Shown in pieces: positions 1 through 7,375 of a DNA stretch of 64,000 nucleotides. The notes beneath the pieces were generated by a model. It had not been told where the DNA came from and searched no databases. It saw nothing but the letters and a program-made list of their open reading frames with translations. The stretch lies in NCBI RefSeq assembly GCF_003581425.1, contig NZ_QXTG01000002.1, positions 1,364,001 to 1,428,000 on the forward strand, written 5' to 3'. The translations under genes and the position numbers were made by a program. Source of the DNA: Amnibacterium setariae. Lineage in GTDB: Bacteria; Actinomycetota; Actinomycetes; Actinomycetales; Microbacteriaceae. How positions within the stretch are numbered: position 1 is the stretch's first letter; each line of letters starts with the position of its first letter.

Positions 1-212
1 CGCGTCCAGGCGGTCTTCCCCGCCGCGCGGTCGAAGGCGACCGTGGGATCGTCAGTACCGTTCGGCGAGCCGGCTCGCTCCAGCCCATTTGGCGCAGCGT
101 GACGCGCGCGGACGGCACGGATGACAACTCGTACTGCCACAACAATGCCGACCACGCATGCCGCGATCACAATGAGCAAGGTCACAAGCGACCAGAGAGC
201 ACTCAAACTCAT
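1..212 (-). CDS. Small membrane protein, C-terminus cut by window edge
   Basis: Reading leftward from an ATG at 212 the frame stays open for 70 codons to the window edge. Residues 6-31 form one hydrophobic helix (begins LWSLVTLLIVIAACVVGIVV), followed by an Arg-rich stretch and a polar tail, so a single-pass protein with its tail in the cytoplasm is likely. No family is recognised. It has the same strand and style as the two small membrane proteins at 410-601 and 750-1130. The ribosome binding site is weak, so the start is tentative. Confidence 0.45.
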   Translation of the reverse strand, partial: MSLSALWSLVTLLIVIAACVVGIVVAVRVVIRAVRARHAAPNGLERAGSPNGTDDPTVAFDRAAGKTAWT

Positions 213-332
213 CTGCGCACTCTGGCACCCGAATCGGCATTGCGACAGTCCCCCGCCCAGCGAACCCGGTGAACCATTCATGAATCAGCAGAAGGTTCCC
301 GTCGTGGCTGGCCAGCACTGCGGAGGCAGCAA

Positions 333-425
333 GTCTCAAAGCATCAACGGGAAGCGTTTCAGCACCTGGTGGCAACACGTCTCACTCCCCTACAGGCGAG
401 ACTCCCGGCTCACTGCCGACGAGCC
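333..425 (+). repeat. 24-bp island repeat, one clear unit (379-402) with degenerate flanking units
   Basis: Positions 379-402 match GTCTCA-N3-CCCTAC-N4-GAGAC. The preceding 333-355 and 356-378 and the following 403-425 share parts of the motif at the same spacing, suggesting a decayed head-to-tail array. It overlaps the 3' end of the gene at 410-601. Confidence 0.6.
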
Positions 426-601
426 TGCGATGGGGTACTCGCGGTTCCAGCCCCGCCCGTCGACGGCTCCGGGCGAGCATCGCGGATCCCGGCGGCCACC
501 CCGCGCCGTATGACCCAGTAGAGCGCGACCAGTCCACCGACGACCAGGATCACCGGTGCCACGTAGGCCATTACGACAAGGACAAAGGCTGCGCCGTGCA
601 C
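410..601 (-). CDS. Small single-pass membrane protein (63 aa)
   Basis: A 63-residue frame with GTG start at 601. Residues 5-31 (containing AFVLVVMAYVAPVILVVGGL) form one long hydrophobic helix, followed by RR and a polar Pro/Ser/Gly tail. No domain is recognised. An in-frame ATG eleven codons in would remove half of the helix, so the GTG is preferred. It lies in a run of minus-strand small genes separated by 24-bp repeats, and its last codons run into the repeat array at 379-425. The hydrophobic pattern argues for a real gene, but coding evidence for so short a frame is limited. Confidence 0.45.
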   Translation of the reverse strand: MHGAAFVLVVMAYVAPVILVVGGLVALYWVIRRGVAAGIRDARPEPSTGGAGTASTPSQARRQ

Positions 602-696
602 GCGCGCACCTTACGGAGGGACGTGCTTCAGAGACAGTCGGGACACCCGGACTGGCGGAGGCCGACACCCGCTGGCCATGTCCCCGCTGCCTGCTC

Positions 697-720
697 GTCT
701 CAATTGCCTGCCCGTGGGAC
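697..720 (+). repeat. 24-bp island repeat unit
   Basis: The unit reads GTCTCA-N3-GCCTGC-N4-GGGAC. It sits between the genes at 410-601 and 750-1130. Positions 680-696 look like a truncated preceding unit. Confidence 0.65.
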
Positions 721-749
721 GTGGCCGCAACAGTCGGGTCGCCTCGCCC

Positions 750-1130
750 TCACACGAAACCCCAACCGAGGACCCCAAGCACGACGAAGGCGACGAGTAC
801 TCGCGATGCCACGCGCCGCGTTGCAGCGGTCTTCTCCCGGCCCCGCATCCACCGCAGGAACACCGCTGCGACCGCTACCGCGACCAAGACGAAGCCGGCT
901 CCAATCACGAGGCGTTGCCACAGAAGCAGCCCCACCTCCGCCAGCGCCACACGGACTCCCGACCCGCAAACCAGGAGGGACAGGATCAGCGGAATGGACC
1001 TTCCCGAGATCGCGGCGTTCGGCCGGCTCCGCTCTGGGTGCGACGCGGAGTAGCGGCGCTCCCAACGCCAAGCTGCAATCGTCAGGACGACGCCCACGAT
1101 CAGGATGCAGACACCGACCACAACAGCCAC
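750..1130 (-). CDS. Polytopic membrane protein, unknown function (126 aa)
   Basis: GTG start at 1130 with an AGGA-type ribosome binding site a few bases upstream. Four hydrophobic segments are visible: residues 1-21, about 45-71, 74-94 and 111-126. Short charged loops (RWERR, RWMRGREK) fall between them and would lie in the cytoplasm under the positive-inside rule. No family is recognised. Neighbours are another small membrane protein downstream and an alpha/beta hydrolase upstream, all on the minus strand. The regular alternation of hydrophobic and charged segments makes this a convincing gene. Confidence 0.65.
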   Translation of the reverse strand: MAVVVGVCILIVGVVLTIAAWRWERRYSASHPERSRPNAAISGRSIPLILSLLVCGSGVRVALAEVGLLLWQRLVIGAGFVLVAVAVAAVFLRWMRGREKTAATRRVASRVLVAFVVLGVLGWGFV

Positions 1131-1189
1131 CCTGCTGTCCTACCTCGGTTCACGCTGCCAACACGAACGATGCAGCAGCTCCTGAGCGA

Positions 1190-1261
1190 GTCCCAGCAAC
1201 CCGCTCCCGAGACGTCCCACTTCCCTGCTCATGAGACGTCTTCCTCGCCTCGATAGCGAAG
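1190..1261 (+). repeat. Tandem array of three 24-bp island repeats
   Basis: Units at 1190-1213 and 1214-1237 are exactly contiguous, both starting GTCCCA and ending GAGAC. A third decayed unit follows at 1238-1261. The array lies between the gene start at 1130 and the end of the hydrolase gene at 1306. Confidence 0.7.
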
Positions 1262-1305
1262 GCAGGGCCGGTTCGGCGCTCACGCTCGCAACGGGCGAGC
1301 CGCGC

Positions 1306-2088
1306 TCAAGCGGTGCTGTCGAGAATCAGCCTGGTCGCTTCGTGCGGTGCATCCCACTGCGGGAAATGACCACACCGATCGAACCAGTGCAGCACCGCGT
1401 CGGGGAAGAGCTCGATGGCACGCGCGGCCTGTCTCGGCACGGTCACCAGATCACGACGACCCCAACCGATCGTGACCCGGCCGGGCACCGAACCAGCCGG
1501 GGCGCCCTGCTGCTTGGGCCCCTTCGTCAGGGCGTCCATGGCAGCACCGGTCGCCGGCGAGTCGGCCAGCCCGCGCACGTCCGGCAGCACGGTCTCGCGC
1601 AAGAGCGCCCACGGCCGTGCCGACAACTGCGCAAGCAGCACGGTCCTCCCGGCAGGGTTGCTGAGCAGCGCTGGCAACACGGGTCGCAATGCTCGAACCG
1701 CAGCGATCGATGGCCGCAGCGTGGCGCCGAAGACGGCGACCTCACGGTCGCTCCAGAAGCCGCCCGGATCCAACGCCACCGTGTCACCGCCGACACCCCG
1801 CCGTGCAAGCTCGAGCACGATTCGACCGCCCATGGACTGACCGACGGTCGAGACACCGCCAAGACCCTGCTCGCGGATGAAGTCCGCGACCGAATCGGTC
1901 AAGGTGGCGATCGAGACCTCGCCGGTCAACGGTGGCGTCTCGCCGAACCCCGGCAGGTCGACAGCGATCACCTCACGGCTCTCGGCCAGTCCGTCGAGTA
2001 TCGGGGACCAAGATCGCCACCCAGCACCCAGACCGTGGACGAGCAACAGCGGACTGCCGCTCCCTCGTCTCACATGATTCAACGTCAC
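1306..2088 (-). CDS. Alpha/beta-fold hydrolase
   Basis: A 260-residue alpha/beta hydrolase of normal length for the family. Visible features are the oxyanion motif VHGLGAG (17-23), the nucleophile elbow GQSMGG with Ser85, the acid Asp213 in WGRRDLVT and the histidine His241 in CGHFPQWDAP. The substrate is probably a small ester or C-C bond substrate in the cytoplasm; it cannot be assigned further. The start is GTG at 2088; no strong ribosome binding site is seen. It is flanked on both sides by 24-bp repeats and has no obvious operon partner. Confidence 0.85.
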   Translation of the reverse strand: MTLNHVRRGSGSPLLLVHGLGAGWRSWSPILDGLAESREVIAVDLPGFGETPPLTGEVSIATLTDSVADFIREQGLGGVSTVGQSMGGRIVLELARRGVGGDTVALDPGGFWSDREVAVFGATLRPSIAAVRALRPVLPALLSNPAGRTVLLAQLSARPWALLRETVLPDVRGLADSPATGAAMDALTKGPKQQGAPAGSVPGRVTIGWGRRDLVTVPRQAARAIELFPDAVLHWFDRCGHFPQWDAPHEATRLILDSTA

Positions 2089-2361
2089 ACCATGACGCTA
2101 GCTCTCTCGAAACTCGAGGTGTTCAGTTCACACCGCATACGGATTAGCGGTCCCATTGCTCTACGAACGGCACCCGCCCCATCAACGCCATCCGCGACCG
2201 TGACGACCCCTCCGCCTGCGGGATCGAGCGACCGGCGACGGCGTCGAAGAAACCCGACTCCAGTCGCACGTCACCACCGAGCAGGCGCAACCTCCAATAA
2301 CTTCACTGTGCCAAGCGCCCCCAAGCCCGACACGTCTCACAGCCCTGCTGGCAAGACAGGG
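2089..2361. other. Intergenic stretch with one repeat unit
   Basis: No convincing gene is seen in this 273-base stretch, which is visibly less GC-rich than its surroundings. It holds only the repeat unit at 2334-2357 next to the end of the following gene. Confidence 0.5.
2334..2357 (+). repeat. 24-bp island repeat unit
   Basis: The unit reads GTCTCA-N3-CCCTGC-N4-AAGAC. It lies five bases beyond the stop codon of the gene at 2362-2607. Confidence 0.65.
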
Positions 2362-2607
2362 CTAGGCGAGCGCCTCGGGTGGCGCTGTCAGCCACACAAG
2401 GTCCACACCCTGCGGTCCGTCTATGCGCGCCGCTAGTGCGTAGCCCCTGCTGCCGCGGTGCTGTATTGCCCACAGTTGCGCCTCCGCGACTGTGGCCCTA
2501 TCGATGTTGTAGGACGTCACTCGACCCGGCTCGAGCACCGTGACGCGGAAGCCAGACGCACGCGCCTCCTGCGTCGCATCTCGCTTGTCAACCAAATGGA
2601 CGTCCAT
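2362..2607 (-). CDS. Hypothetical protein (81 aa)
   Basis: An 81-residue soluble protein with ATG at 2607. No family is recognised. The sequence has an ordinary globular composition with two possible strand-turn-strand units (FRVTVLEPGRVTSYNI and YALAARIDGPQGVDLVWL) and a helix between them (RATVAEAQLWAIQHR). It is bounded by repeat units at 2334-2357 downstream and 2640-2710 upstream, so it sits alone like a cassette. No signal peptide or membrane segment is present. Confidence 0.5.
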   Translation of the reverse strand: MDVHLVDKRDATQEARASGFRVTVLEPGRVTSYNIDRATVAEAQLWAIQHRGSRGYALAARIDGPQGVDLVWLTAPPEALA

Positions 2608-2639
2608 CGCGCAAACCTACTAACCATCAGGCGACACCC

Positions 2640-2710
2640 GTCGCAACTGCCTGCCCGCGAGACATCTCGCTTCTCTGCCGTTGAGACTTTCCACTCCCCG
2701 CTCGTGAGAC
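2640..2710 (+). repeat. Tandem array of three 24-bp island repeats
   Basis: Units at 2640-2663, 2664-2687 and 2688-2710 follow each other without gaps; the last is one base short. Each ends GAGAC. The array fills the space between the genes at 2362-2607 and 2715-3152. Confidence 0.75.
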
Positions 2711-2714
2711 GAGT

Positions 2715-3152
2715 TCAGCCGTCGAAGTCCGCTAGCGAATAGACACGGTCGTTCCACTCCACCCGGTATCGATCGCGATTCTCGACCTCGAGACCATCGC
2801 CGTGCGATCCATAAGCGAGCACGCAGTGCACTGCGAGTAACGAGACCTCGTGCTGCTGCCAGCCGGGAGGCTGCCACAGCTGCAGCCCGTCGAGTCTGTC
2901 GCGGATCCGTCCGGATGCTCCGAATTGGATCGAGCGACGCAACCACGTGGAGCCAGCCGAAGGTTCGGACTTCCCGCAAATCACGGGAACGCAGCGCCCG
3001 AACCAACTGACCGCAAAGAGGTCGGTCGGAGTGGCACCCGAGCCCCCAAGTGCTCCGGCGTAGTAGAACCCAAGGGCCCTATCCAGGTCCTCGAGCACCA
3101 GTCGAGCGCTCGGGCTCGCTCTGGCATCAGAGTCGACCTTCCGGAGTGTCAC
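2715..3152 (-). CDS. Hypothetical protein (145 aa)
   Basis: A 145-residue soluble protein with GTG start at 3152. I do not recognise the family. It is rich in aromatic residues toward the C-terminus (LWQPPGWQQHEV, RVEWNDRVYSLADF), with no signal peptide or membrane helix. Its stop lies four bases from the repeat array at 2640-2710. The gene is on the same strand as its left neighbours, but the repeat arrays between them argue against tight operon coupling. Size and location would suit an immunity-type or cassette protein, but that is only a guess. Confidence 0.5.
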   Translation of the reverse strand: MTLRKVDSDARASPSARLVLEDLDRALGFYYAGALGGSGATPTDLFAVSWFGRCVPVICGKSEPSAGSTWLRRSIQFGASGRIRDRLDGLQLWQPPGWQQHEVSLLAVHCVLAYGSHGDGLEVENRDRYRVEWNDRVYSLADFDG

Positions 3153-3200
3153 GGCTCATCCTCCGTCGCGAGCAGTCGACTGAGAGCGACGCCGCTTAGG

Positions 3201-3248
3201 CGTGTCAGATCCCGCATGTGCGATGTTCCGCTTGCCTGGTCGCGCGAC
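3201..3248 (+). repeat. Two degenerate 24-bp island repeats
   Basis: 3201-3224 and 3225-3248 keep the 24-base register and parts of the motif (TTGCCTG, final GCGAC) but have lost the perfect arms. Weaker than the other copies. Confidence 0.4.
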
Positions 3249-3295
3249 GCCCTGCCCTGCTCGTTGCCCCCTTGCAACTGGTGCAGGCTGGCGAC

Positions 3296-3589
3296 ATGAC
3301 CGACTTCCCTCAGGACGGAACAGAGCTGCCGGAAGGGTTCAGTAGTCGCTGGGCAAGCACGGTGGGCACTGAGGACGGGTTCGCCTTGGAACTGCTGAGC
3401 GACGACGAAGTCGTGCTCGAGGTGTATCGCGACGACCTACAGCAGGGCGCTTTGTTCTTGAGAACGTCCGGCCCCTCACGGGTACCCCTAGCGGCGGTCC
3501 ACTGGTTGCTCGAGACGGCTGCGCGCGAGATGCCGGCGCACGTCGCCGACGAGGATCGCGACTACGGCGAGGTTCCGCCCAAGTCGTAG
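3296..3589 (+). CDS. Hypothetical acidic protein (97 aa)
   Basis: The ATG at 3296 is chosen because the frame upstream of it runs through repeat sequence and reads as low-quality Cys/Arg-rich peptide. The product is acidic and soluble, with a beta-rich centre (FALELLSDDEVVLEVYRDD) and a helical segment VHWLLETAAREM. No family is recognised; size and acidity resemble small immunity proteins of contact-dependent toxins, but no toxin is next to it. It is the only plus-strand gene in the first 6 kb and is bordered by repeats on both sides. Confidence 0.5.
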   Translation: MTDFPQDGTELPEGFSSRWASTVGTEDGFALELLSDDEVVLEVYRDDLQQGALFLRTSGPSRVPLAAVHWLLETAAREMPAHVADEDRDYGEVPPKS

Positions 3590-3622
3590 GCGCGCGACGC
3601 GCCCTCGGCAGCATCAACGCAG

Positions 3623-3646
3623 GTCTCAGCGCCCTGCTTGTGGGAC
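3623..3646 (+). repeat. 24-bp island repeat unit
   Basis: The unit reads GTCTCA-N3-CCCTGC-N4-GGGAC. It lies in the convergent space between the genes ending at 3589 and 3707. Confidence 0.65.
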
Positions 3647-3706
3647 ACATTGCTTCCAGGGGCGGCTCCGGTAGACCCAAGAGGATGTTCGGCGCGGGCG
3701 CACGGA

Positions 3707-4402
3707 TCAGCGCGGGCGCGCGGCGCCGGCGGGAGCAGTGGGCCGGTCGAGGATGGCACGGAAAGCGCTGTGCACGTCCGCGAGGGCGTTGGCTCGGCCG
3801 TTCGCGTCGTCGCGCGCCGGGCCGAAGGTGACGACCGGCTCGAGGACCTCGAAGCCGACGAACTCGAAGATCCCACGGTGGATCGGGTAGAGGAAGCGGT
3901 CGAGGTCGCCGAACCTCCCACCTTCGGTGAAGGAGGTCTCGGAGCCGCCGGTCGTCGCGAGCACGATCGCGCGCCGGCCGTGCATCGCCGCGTCCTGGAA
4001 GAGGCCGAGCTCCCCGCCGAAGACGCCGCCGCTGACGAACACTCGGTCGACCCAGCCCTTCAGCACCGCGGGCAGCGCGAACCACCAGACCGGGAAGGAG
4101 AGCACGAGCAGGTCGGCGGCGAGCAACAGGTCCAGCTGGGGGGCGACGTCGGGCGCGAGCGTGCCGGCCGCCCAGGCCGATGCCTGCTCGGCCTGCGGCT
4201 TGAGCGGGCGGCGCGCGGCGGGGAACTCCGTGATGTCGAGCACGGGGTCGAAGCCGAGCGCGTACAGGTCGACGACGTCCACCCGGTGGCCGCTGTCGCG
4301 GAGCGCGGCCGCGGCCGCGTGCATCTGGGCGGTGCAGAACGAGTCGGGCTCCGGGTGCGCGTGCACGATCAGCGCCCGCGGGCGGGGGTCCTCAGTCGGC
4401 AT
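3707..4402 (-). CDS. NAD(P)H-dependent quinone/flavin oxidoreductase
   Basis: A 231-residue flavodoxin-fold protein of the NAD(P)H dehydrogenase (quinone) family, expected to be cytoplasmic and FMN/FAD-binding. Visible: the N-terminal nucleotide-binding strand ALIVHAHPEPDSF, the family segment FPVWWFALPAVLKGWVDRVF around residues 105-125, and ATTGGSETSF near 150. The ATG at 4402 is chosen because it places the flavodoxin strand right at the N-terminus; the open frame upstream is a shadow. It is the last gene of an apparent operon with the FAH protein (44 bp upstream) and a GntR regulator, suggesting degradation of an aromatic or quinone-forming compound. Confidence 0.85.
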   Translation of the reverse strand: MPTEDPRPRALIVHAHPEPDSFCTAQMHAAAAALRDSGHRVDVVDLYALGFDPVLDITEFPAARRPLKPQAEQASAWAAGTLAPDVAPQLDLLLAADLLVLSFPVWWFALPAVLKGWVDRVFVSGGVFGGELGLFQDAAMHGRRAIVLATTGGSETSFTEGGRFGDLDRFLYPIHRGIFEFVGFEVLEPVVTFGPARDDANGRANALADVHSAFRAILDRPTAPAGAARPR

Positions 4403-4446
4403 GTCGGGTCCTCGATCTCCTCGGAACAGGGCAGCGGGCGTCCTCG

Positions 4447-5301
4447 TCACTCGAACGTCTGAACCATCTGGCCGAGGTGCTCGATGCGGCTGACGAGTCG
4501 GTCGCCTTCGGCGAGGAACCGTCGCGGCGTGCGGCCCATGCCGACGCCCGCGGGTGTGCCGGTCAAGATCAGATCGCCGGGAAGCAGGGGCAGCACCGCA
4601 GACAGCCCGGCGATCAGGTGCGGCACGTCGACGATGAGGTCGGCGGTGGTGCCGTCCTGCACGACCTGCCCGTTCACCGCGCAGGACAGCCGCAGGGCGT
4701 CCGGGTCGGGGAGCTCGTCGGTTGTGACGAGCCACGGGCCGAGCGGCAGGAAGCCAGGGTGTGACTTGCCGAGGCTGAACTGCGGCGCCGGGCCCGCCAT
4801 CTGCAGCACCCGCTCCGACAGGTCCTGCGCCACGGTCAACCCTGCAACGTGCGCCCACGCGTCCTGCGGCGGTACGCGCCGGGCGACACGGCCGATCACG
4901 ACGGCGAGCTCGACCTCCCAGTCCACCTCGACCCGTCCGGTCGCGTCGCCGTGCGGCAGCGCGACGCGCGTGTTCGGTCCGGTGATCGCGGTGGCGAACT
5001 TCGTGAACACCGGCGGCAGGCCGGCGGGCGTCTCGAAGCCGGCTTCGGCGGCGTGGTCCCGGTAGTTCAGGCCGATGCCGAACAGCTGACGGGGCGCCGG
5101 CGTAGGCGCCCCGAGCGCCGCGGGGTCAATCTCCGCGCCGCCGTGCAGCGAGGTCCCGCTCGCCCAGGCGCGGAACTCGTCCCACCGCTCGTACACGTCC
5201 TGGACGGCGGGTCCGAACCGCCCGCCACTGACCTCGGCGACGTCGTGGGCGCGGCCGCCGTGCAGCAGCACGAGGCGTTCGTGCAGATTCGCGATGCGCA
5301 T
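4447..5301 (-). CDS. Fumarylacetoacetate hydrolase family protein
   Basis: A 284-residue protein of the FAH superfamily, whose members cleave or decarboxylate beta-keto and acylpyruvate substrates with a divalent metal. Family landmarks are present: GIGLNYRDHAAEAG (about 93-106), the metal-binding EVELAVVIG, VAQDLSER, LGKSHPGFLPLGPWLVT and [16 protein letters not shown] near the C-terminus. The ATG at 5301 has a GAGGAGAGG ribosome binding site seven bases upstream. It follows the GntR gene by 13 bp and precedes a quinone reductase, so a GntR-controlled catabolic operon is likely. A second FAH protein is encoded at 43785-44555. Confidence 0.9.
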   Translation of the reverse strand: MRIANLHERLVLLHGGRAHDVAEVSGGRFGPAVQDVYERWDEFRAWASGTSLHGGAEIDPAALGAPTPAPRQLFGIGLNYRDHAAEAGFETPAGLPPVFTKFATAITGPNTRVALPHGDATGRVEVDWEVELAVVIGRVARRVPPQDAWAHVAGLTVAQDLSERVLQMAGPAPQFSLGKSHPGFLPLGPWLVTTDELPDPDALRLSCAVNGQVVQDGTTADLIVDVPHLIAGLSAVLPLLPGDLILTGTPAGVGMGRTPRRFLAEGDRLVSRIEHLGQMVQTFE

Positions 5302-5314
5302 CAGGCGCCTCTCC

Positions 5315-6001
5315 TCAGTCGTTCGCGGGTGCCGGCCGGTCGAGCCCGGCGGCGGTGTGGCCGAGGTGCTCCGCGAGCAGCCGTTGACCGGCGTCGGCGT
5401 CGCGCTGCAGCGCGGCCCGCTCGAGCGCACGATGCTCATCCACGAAGCGGCGGTCCGGCGTGCGGTGCACCGACCAACGCCGCGCGAGCTCGGTCGCGGT
5501 CCACAACCGGTCGGACATCTCCAGCAGCACCGGGTTGCCGCAGGCCGCGAGCAGCGCGCGGTGGAAGCGGCGGTGCGCCTCGGACCAGGCATCGGAGAAG
5601 TGCGGCGACCCGTCGGAGTCGGTCAGCGGCGTTCCCTCGAGCCGATGCAGCGCGGCGCGGACCGCGGCCTCCCACTCCAGGTCGCCGTGCTCGATGGCGA
5701 GACGCAGCATCGGCGGCTCGAGCAGCTTCCGCGCCGCCGCCAGCTGCTGCCACCGCTCGTCGTCGACCGCGGGCACCTGGAACCCGCGATTCGGCAGCCG
5801 TTCCGCCAAGCCCTCGCCCACGAGCCGGAGCAGCGACTCGCGCACCACAGCCAGGCTCACCCCGCACCGGTCGGCCAGCGCCTGCGGCCTCAGCGCAGAC
5901 CGTGGCGCGACGTCGCCGCGCATGATCTCCGCGCGCAGCAGCGCGTACACCCGCTCGGAAGGGCTCCGGTGCTCCGCCTCGAGCATCACGACATCGACCA
6001 C
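5315..6001 (-). CDS. GntR-family regulator, FadR/FCD type
   Basis: A 228-residue regulator: N-terminal winged helix-turn-helix (about 10-75, with YALLRAEIMRGDVAPRSAL and CGVSLAVVRESLLRLVGEGL) and a C-terminal FCD ligand-binding domain whose metal-site histidines are visible in EAHRRFHRALL and DEHRAL. FCD regulators usually sense organic acids. It heads the operon with the FAH hydrolase and quinone reductase and is divergent from the PEBP gene. The 71-bp divergent region carries paired ATCGAT boxes that are a candidate operator, so autoregulation is likely. Confidence 0.9.
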   Translation of the reverse strand: MVDVVMLEAEHRSPSERVYALLRAEIMRGDVAPRSALRPQALADRCGVSLAVVRESLLRLVGEGLAERLPNRGFQVPAVDDERWQQLAAARKLLEPPMLRLAIEHGDLEWEAAVRAALHRLEGTPLTDSDGSPHFSDAWSEAHRRFHRALLAACGNPVLLEMSDRLWTATELARRWSVHRTPDRRFVDEHRALERAALQRDADAGQRLLAEHLGHTAAGLDRPAPAND

Positions 6002-6020
6002 GGCACCAGTATCGCCCAGA

Positions 6021-6044
6021 ATCGATTATCGTGCCATCATCGAT
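6021..6044. promoter_or_regulatory. Candidate GntR operator in divergent promoter region
   Basis: Two ATCGAT boxes separated by 12 bases (6021-6026 and 6039-6044) lie between gntR (start 6001) and the PEBP gene (start 6073). Position and symmetry fit an FCD-type GntR site; binding is inferred. Confidence 0.4.
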
Positions 6045-6072
6045 CTCATTTGATCCCCTTGAAGGAGCACGC

Positions 6073-6597
6073 ATGACCGAGAACGACCCATTCGCCCGAC
6101 TGCCCGAAGTTCCCGGCTTCACCGTCACCAGCAGCACGCTGCGGGACGGCGACGCCCTGCCGCTCGCGCAGCTGTCCGGCATCTTTGGGGTGCCCGGCGG
6201 CGGCGACGTGTCGCCCCAGCTGTCGTGGCGCGGCGCACCGCCCGAGACCCGCGGCTACGCCGTGACCATGTACGACCCCGACGCTCCGACCGGCTCGGGC
6301 TTCTGGCACTGGGCGGTCGCCGACCTGCCGGCCTCCGTCACCGAGCTGCCCGAAGGCGTCACCGACCTGCCGGGCGCGGCGTTCGCCTTGCCGAACGACG
6401 CCCGCGCCGCACGCTTCATTGGCGGCGCACCGCCCGCCGGCCACGGCCCGCACCGTTACTTCATCACGGTGCACGCGCTGGACACCGACCAGATCGGCGT
6501 GCCGGCAGACGGCACCCCGGCCTACCTCGGATTCACCATGGCCAGTCACATCCTCGCCCGCGCCACCCTGCACGCAACCGCCGAGACCCCCGCGTGA
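6073..6597 (+). CDS. YbhB/YbcL-family (PEBP) protein
   Basis: A 174-residue phosphatidylethanolamine-binding-protein/Raf-kinase-inhibitor-like protein. The two ligand-pocket motifs are present: YDPDAPTGSGFWHW (about 71-84) and GPHRYFITVHAL (about 132-143). There is no signal peptide, so it is cytoplasmic. Start ATG 6073 is preceded by a good ribosome binding site, GAAGGAG, five bases upstream. It is divergent from the GntR-FAH operon and may share its operator. The physiological role of bacterial members is poorly known. Confidence 0.9.
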   Translation: MTENDPFARLPEVPGFTVTSSTLRDGDALPLAQLSGIFGVPGGGDVSPQLSWRGAPPETRGYAVTMYDPDAPTGSGFWHWAVADLPASVTELPEGVTDLPGAAFALPNDARAARFIGGAPPAGHGPHRYFITVHALDTDQIGVPADGTPAYLGFTMASHILARATLHATAETPA

Positions 6598-6603
6598 GCG
6601 CGA

Positions 6604-6639
6604 CTCGCCCGGGAGCGGCGTGAGCCGCCCCCGGGCGAG
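6604..6639 (+). terminator. Hairpin after PEBP gene
   Basis: An inverted repeat with 16-base arms and one mismatched pair, loop GTGA, starts seven bases after the stop codon. It has no clear T-tract, as is usual in actinobacteria. Confidence 0.6.
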
Positions 6640-6749
6640 CCTTCAACTCCTCGGCAACCGGAGCGCGAGCAACACGACCGTCACCGAGGCTCTGGTGGGA
6701 GACGAGATGGAGCCGCCTACGCCCGCGTCGCCTCGAGTGGCCACCGCTG

Positions 6750-6797
6750 GTCTCACCCCCCTGCCCGTGAGACGTCCCACTCCCCTGCTCACGAAAC
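6750..6797 (+). repeat. Exact tandem pair of 24-bp island repeats
   Basis: 6750-6773 (GTCTCA...GAGAC) is followed without gap by 6774-6797 (GTCCCA...GAAAC). It lies in the convergent region between the PEBP and SnoaL-like genes. Confidence 0.75.
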
Positions 6798-6859
6798 ATT
6801 CGAGGCGCTCTTCGACACAGAGAACCCCACTGCTCCGGCCGAGGAGAGGGTGCGCATGG

Positions 6860-7318
6860 TCAGCGCGCTAGCGTGCGGGTTTCGCTCCAGTCGAGGATGA
6901 GTCGGCGGGCCGCAAAGAGCCATCGGCCGTTGATCTTGCGGAAGTCGTCGAGGTAGCGGAGTGAGGCGACCATGATTCTGCGGTCGCCGTCCTCGGTCCA
7001 GAGGTGGTGGGCGATGGTGTAGCTCTCGCCGGTTGCCGTGTCGCCGTTGAGGTTGATGCGGCTCTGCCCGTTGAAGTGCGTGGTGACGTCGTACTGCCGG
7101 AGGTCTTCGAACACGGGCATGAGCGCGTCTCGGCCGTGGAGGACGTATGTGGGGTCGGTGTCGGCGCCGGCCATGTGGACCGCGAATCGGGTGTCCTCGG
7201 TGAAGAGTGCTGCTTGCCCTTCGGCGTCTCGTCGGTCGGCGCAGTGCGCGTAGGCGTCGAAGAGGTCGCGGATGGCGAAACGATCCTCGAGAGCGGGGGT
7301 GTCTGTGGTTGAGGGCAT
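6860..7318 (-). CDS. SnoaL-like / NTF2-fold protein
   Basis: A 152-residue NTF2-superfamily protein of the SnoaL-like type, a fold used by many small cytoplasmic cyclases, isomerases and dehydratases. The N-terminal helix LEDRFAIRDLFDAYAHCADRRD, the strand pair LFTEDTRFAVHM and the C-terminal WLFAARRLILDWSETR are typical. The catalytic chemistry cannot be read. The ATG at 7318 lies 57 bp downstream of the SDR gene on the same strand, so it probably forms one transcription unit with the SDR and MFS genes under the TetR at 9472-10062. Confidence 0.85.
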   Translation of the reverse strand: MPSTTDTPALEDRFAIRDLFDAYAHCADRRDAEGQAALFTEDTRFAVHMAGADTDPTYVLHGRDALMPVFEDLRQYDVTTHFNGQSRINLNGDTATGESYTIAHHLWTEDGDRRIMVASLRYLDDFRKINGRWLFAARRLILDWSETRTLAR

Positions 7319-7375
7319 GGGGCTGTTCTCCTGCTCGACGGGCGGCTGACGCTTGGTTGGTGGTCCCGGCCGGCC

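Noticed and set aside
52-378. Open frame of 108 codons on the minus strand
   Set aside because: Cys/Arg-rich composition and overlap with the better membrane-protein frame at 1-212 and with decayed repeats.
1231-2436. Plus-strand frame of 401 codons over the hydrolase
   Set aside because: Shadow of the minus-strand hydrolase, which has a complete catalytic triad.
1190-2710. Short tandem repeats as a CRISPR array
   Set aside because: Units are directly contiguous with no spacers, are only 24 bp and drift in sequence; no cas genes are present.
333-3646. Integron cassette array with attC sites
   Set aside because: No GTTRRRY/RYYYAAC core sites and no integron-type integrase; the only recombinase is a phage-type fragment 16 kb away. 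The cassette-like look is kept as a speculative finding only.
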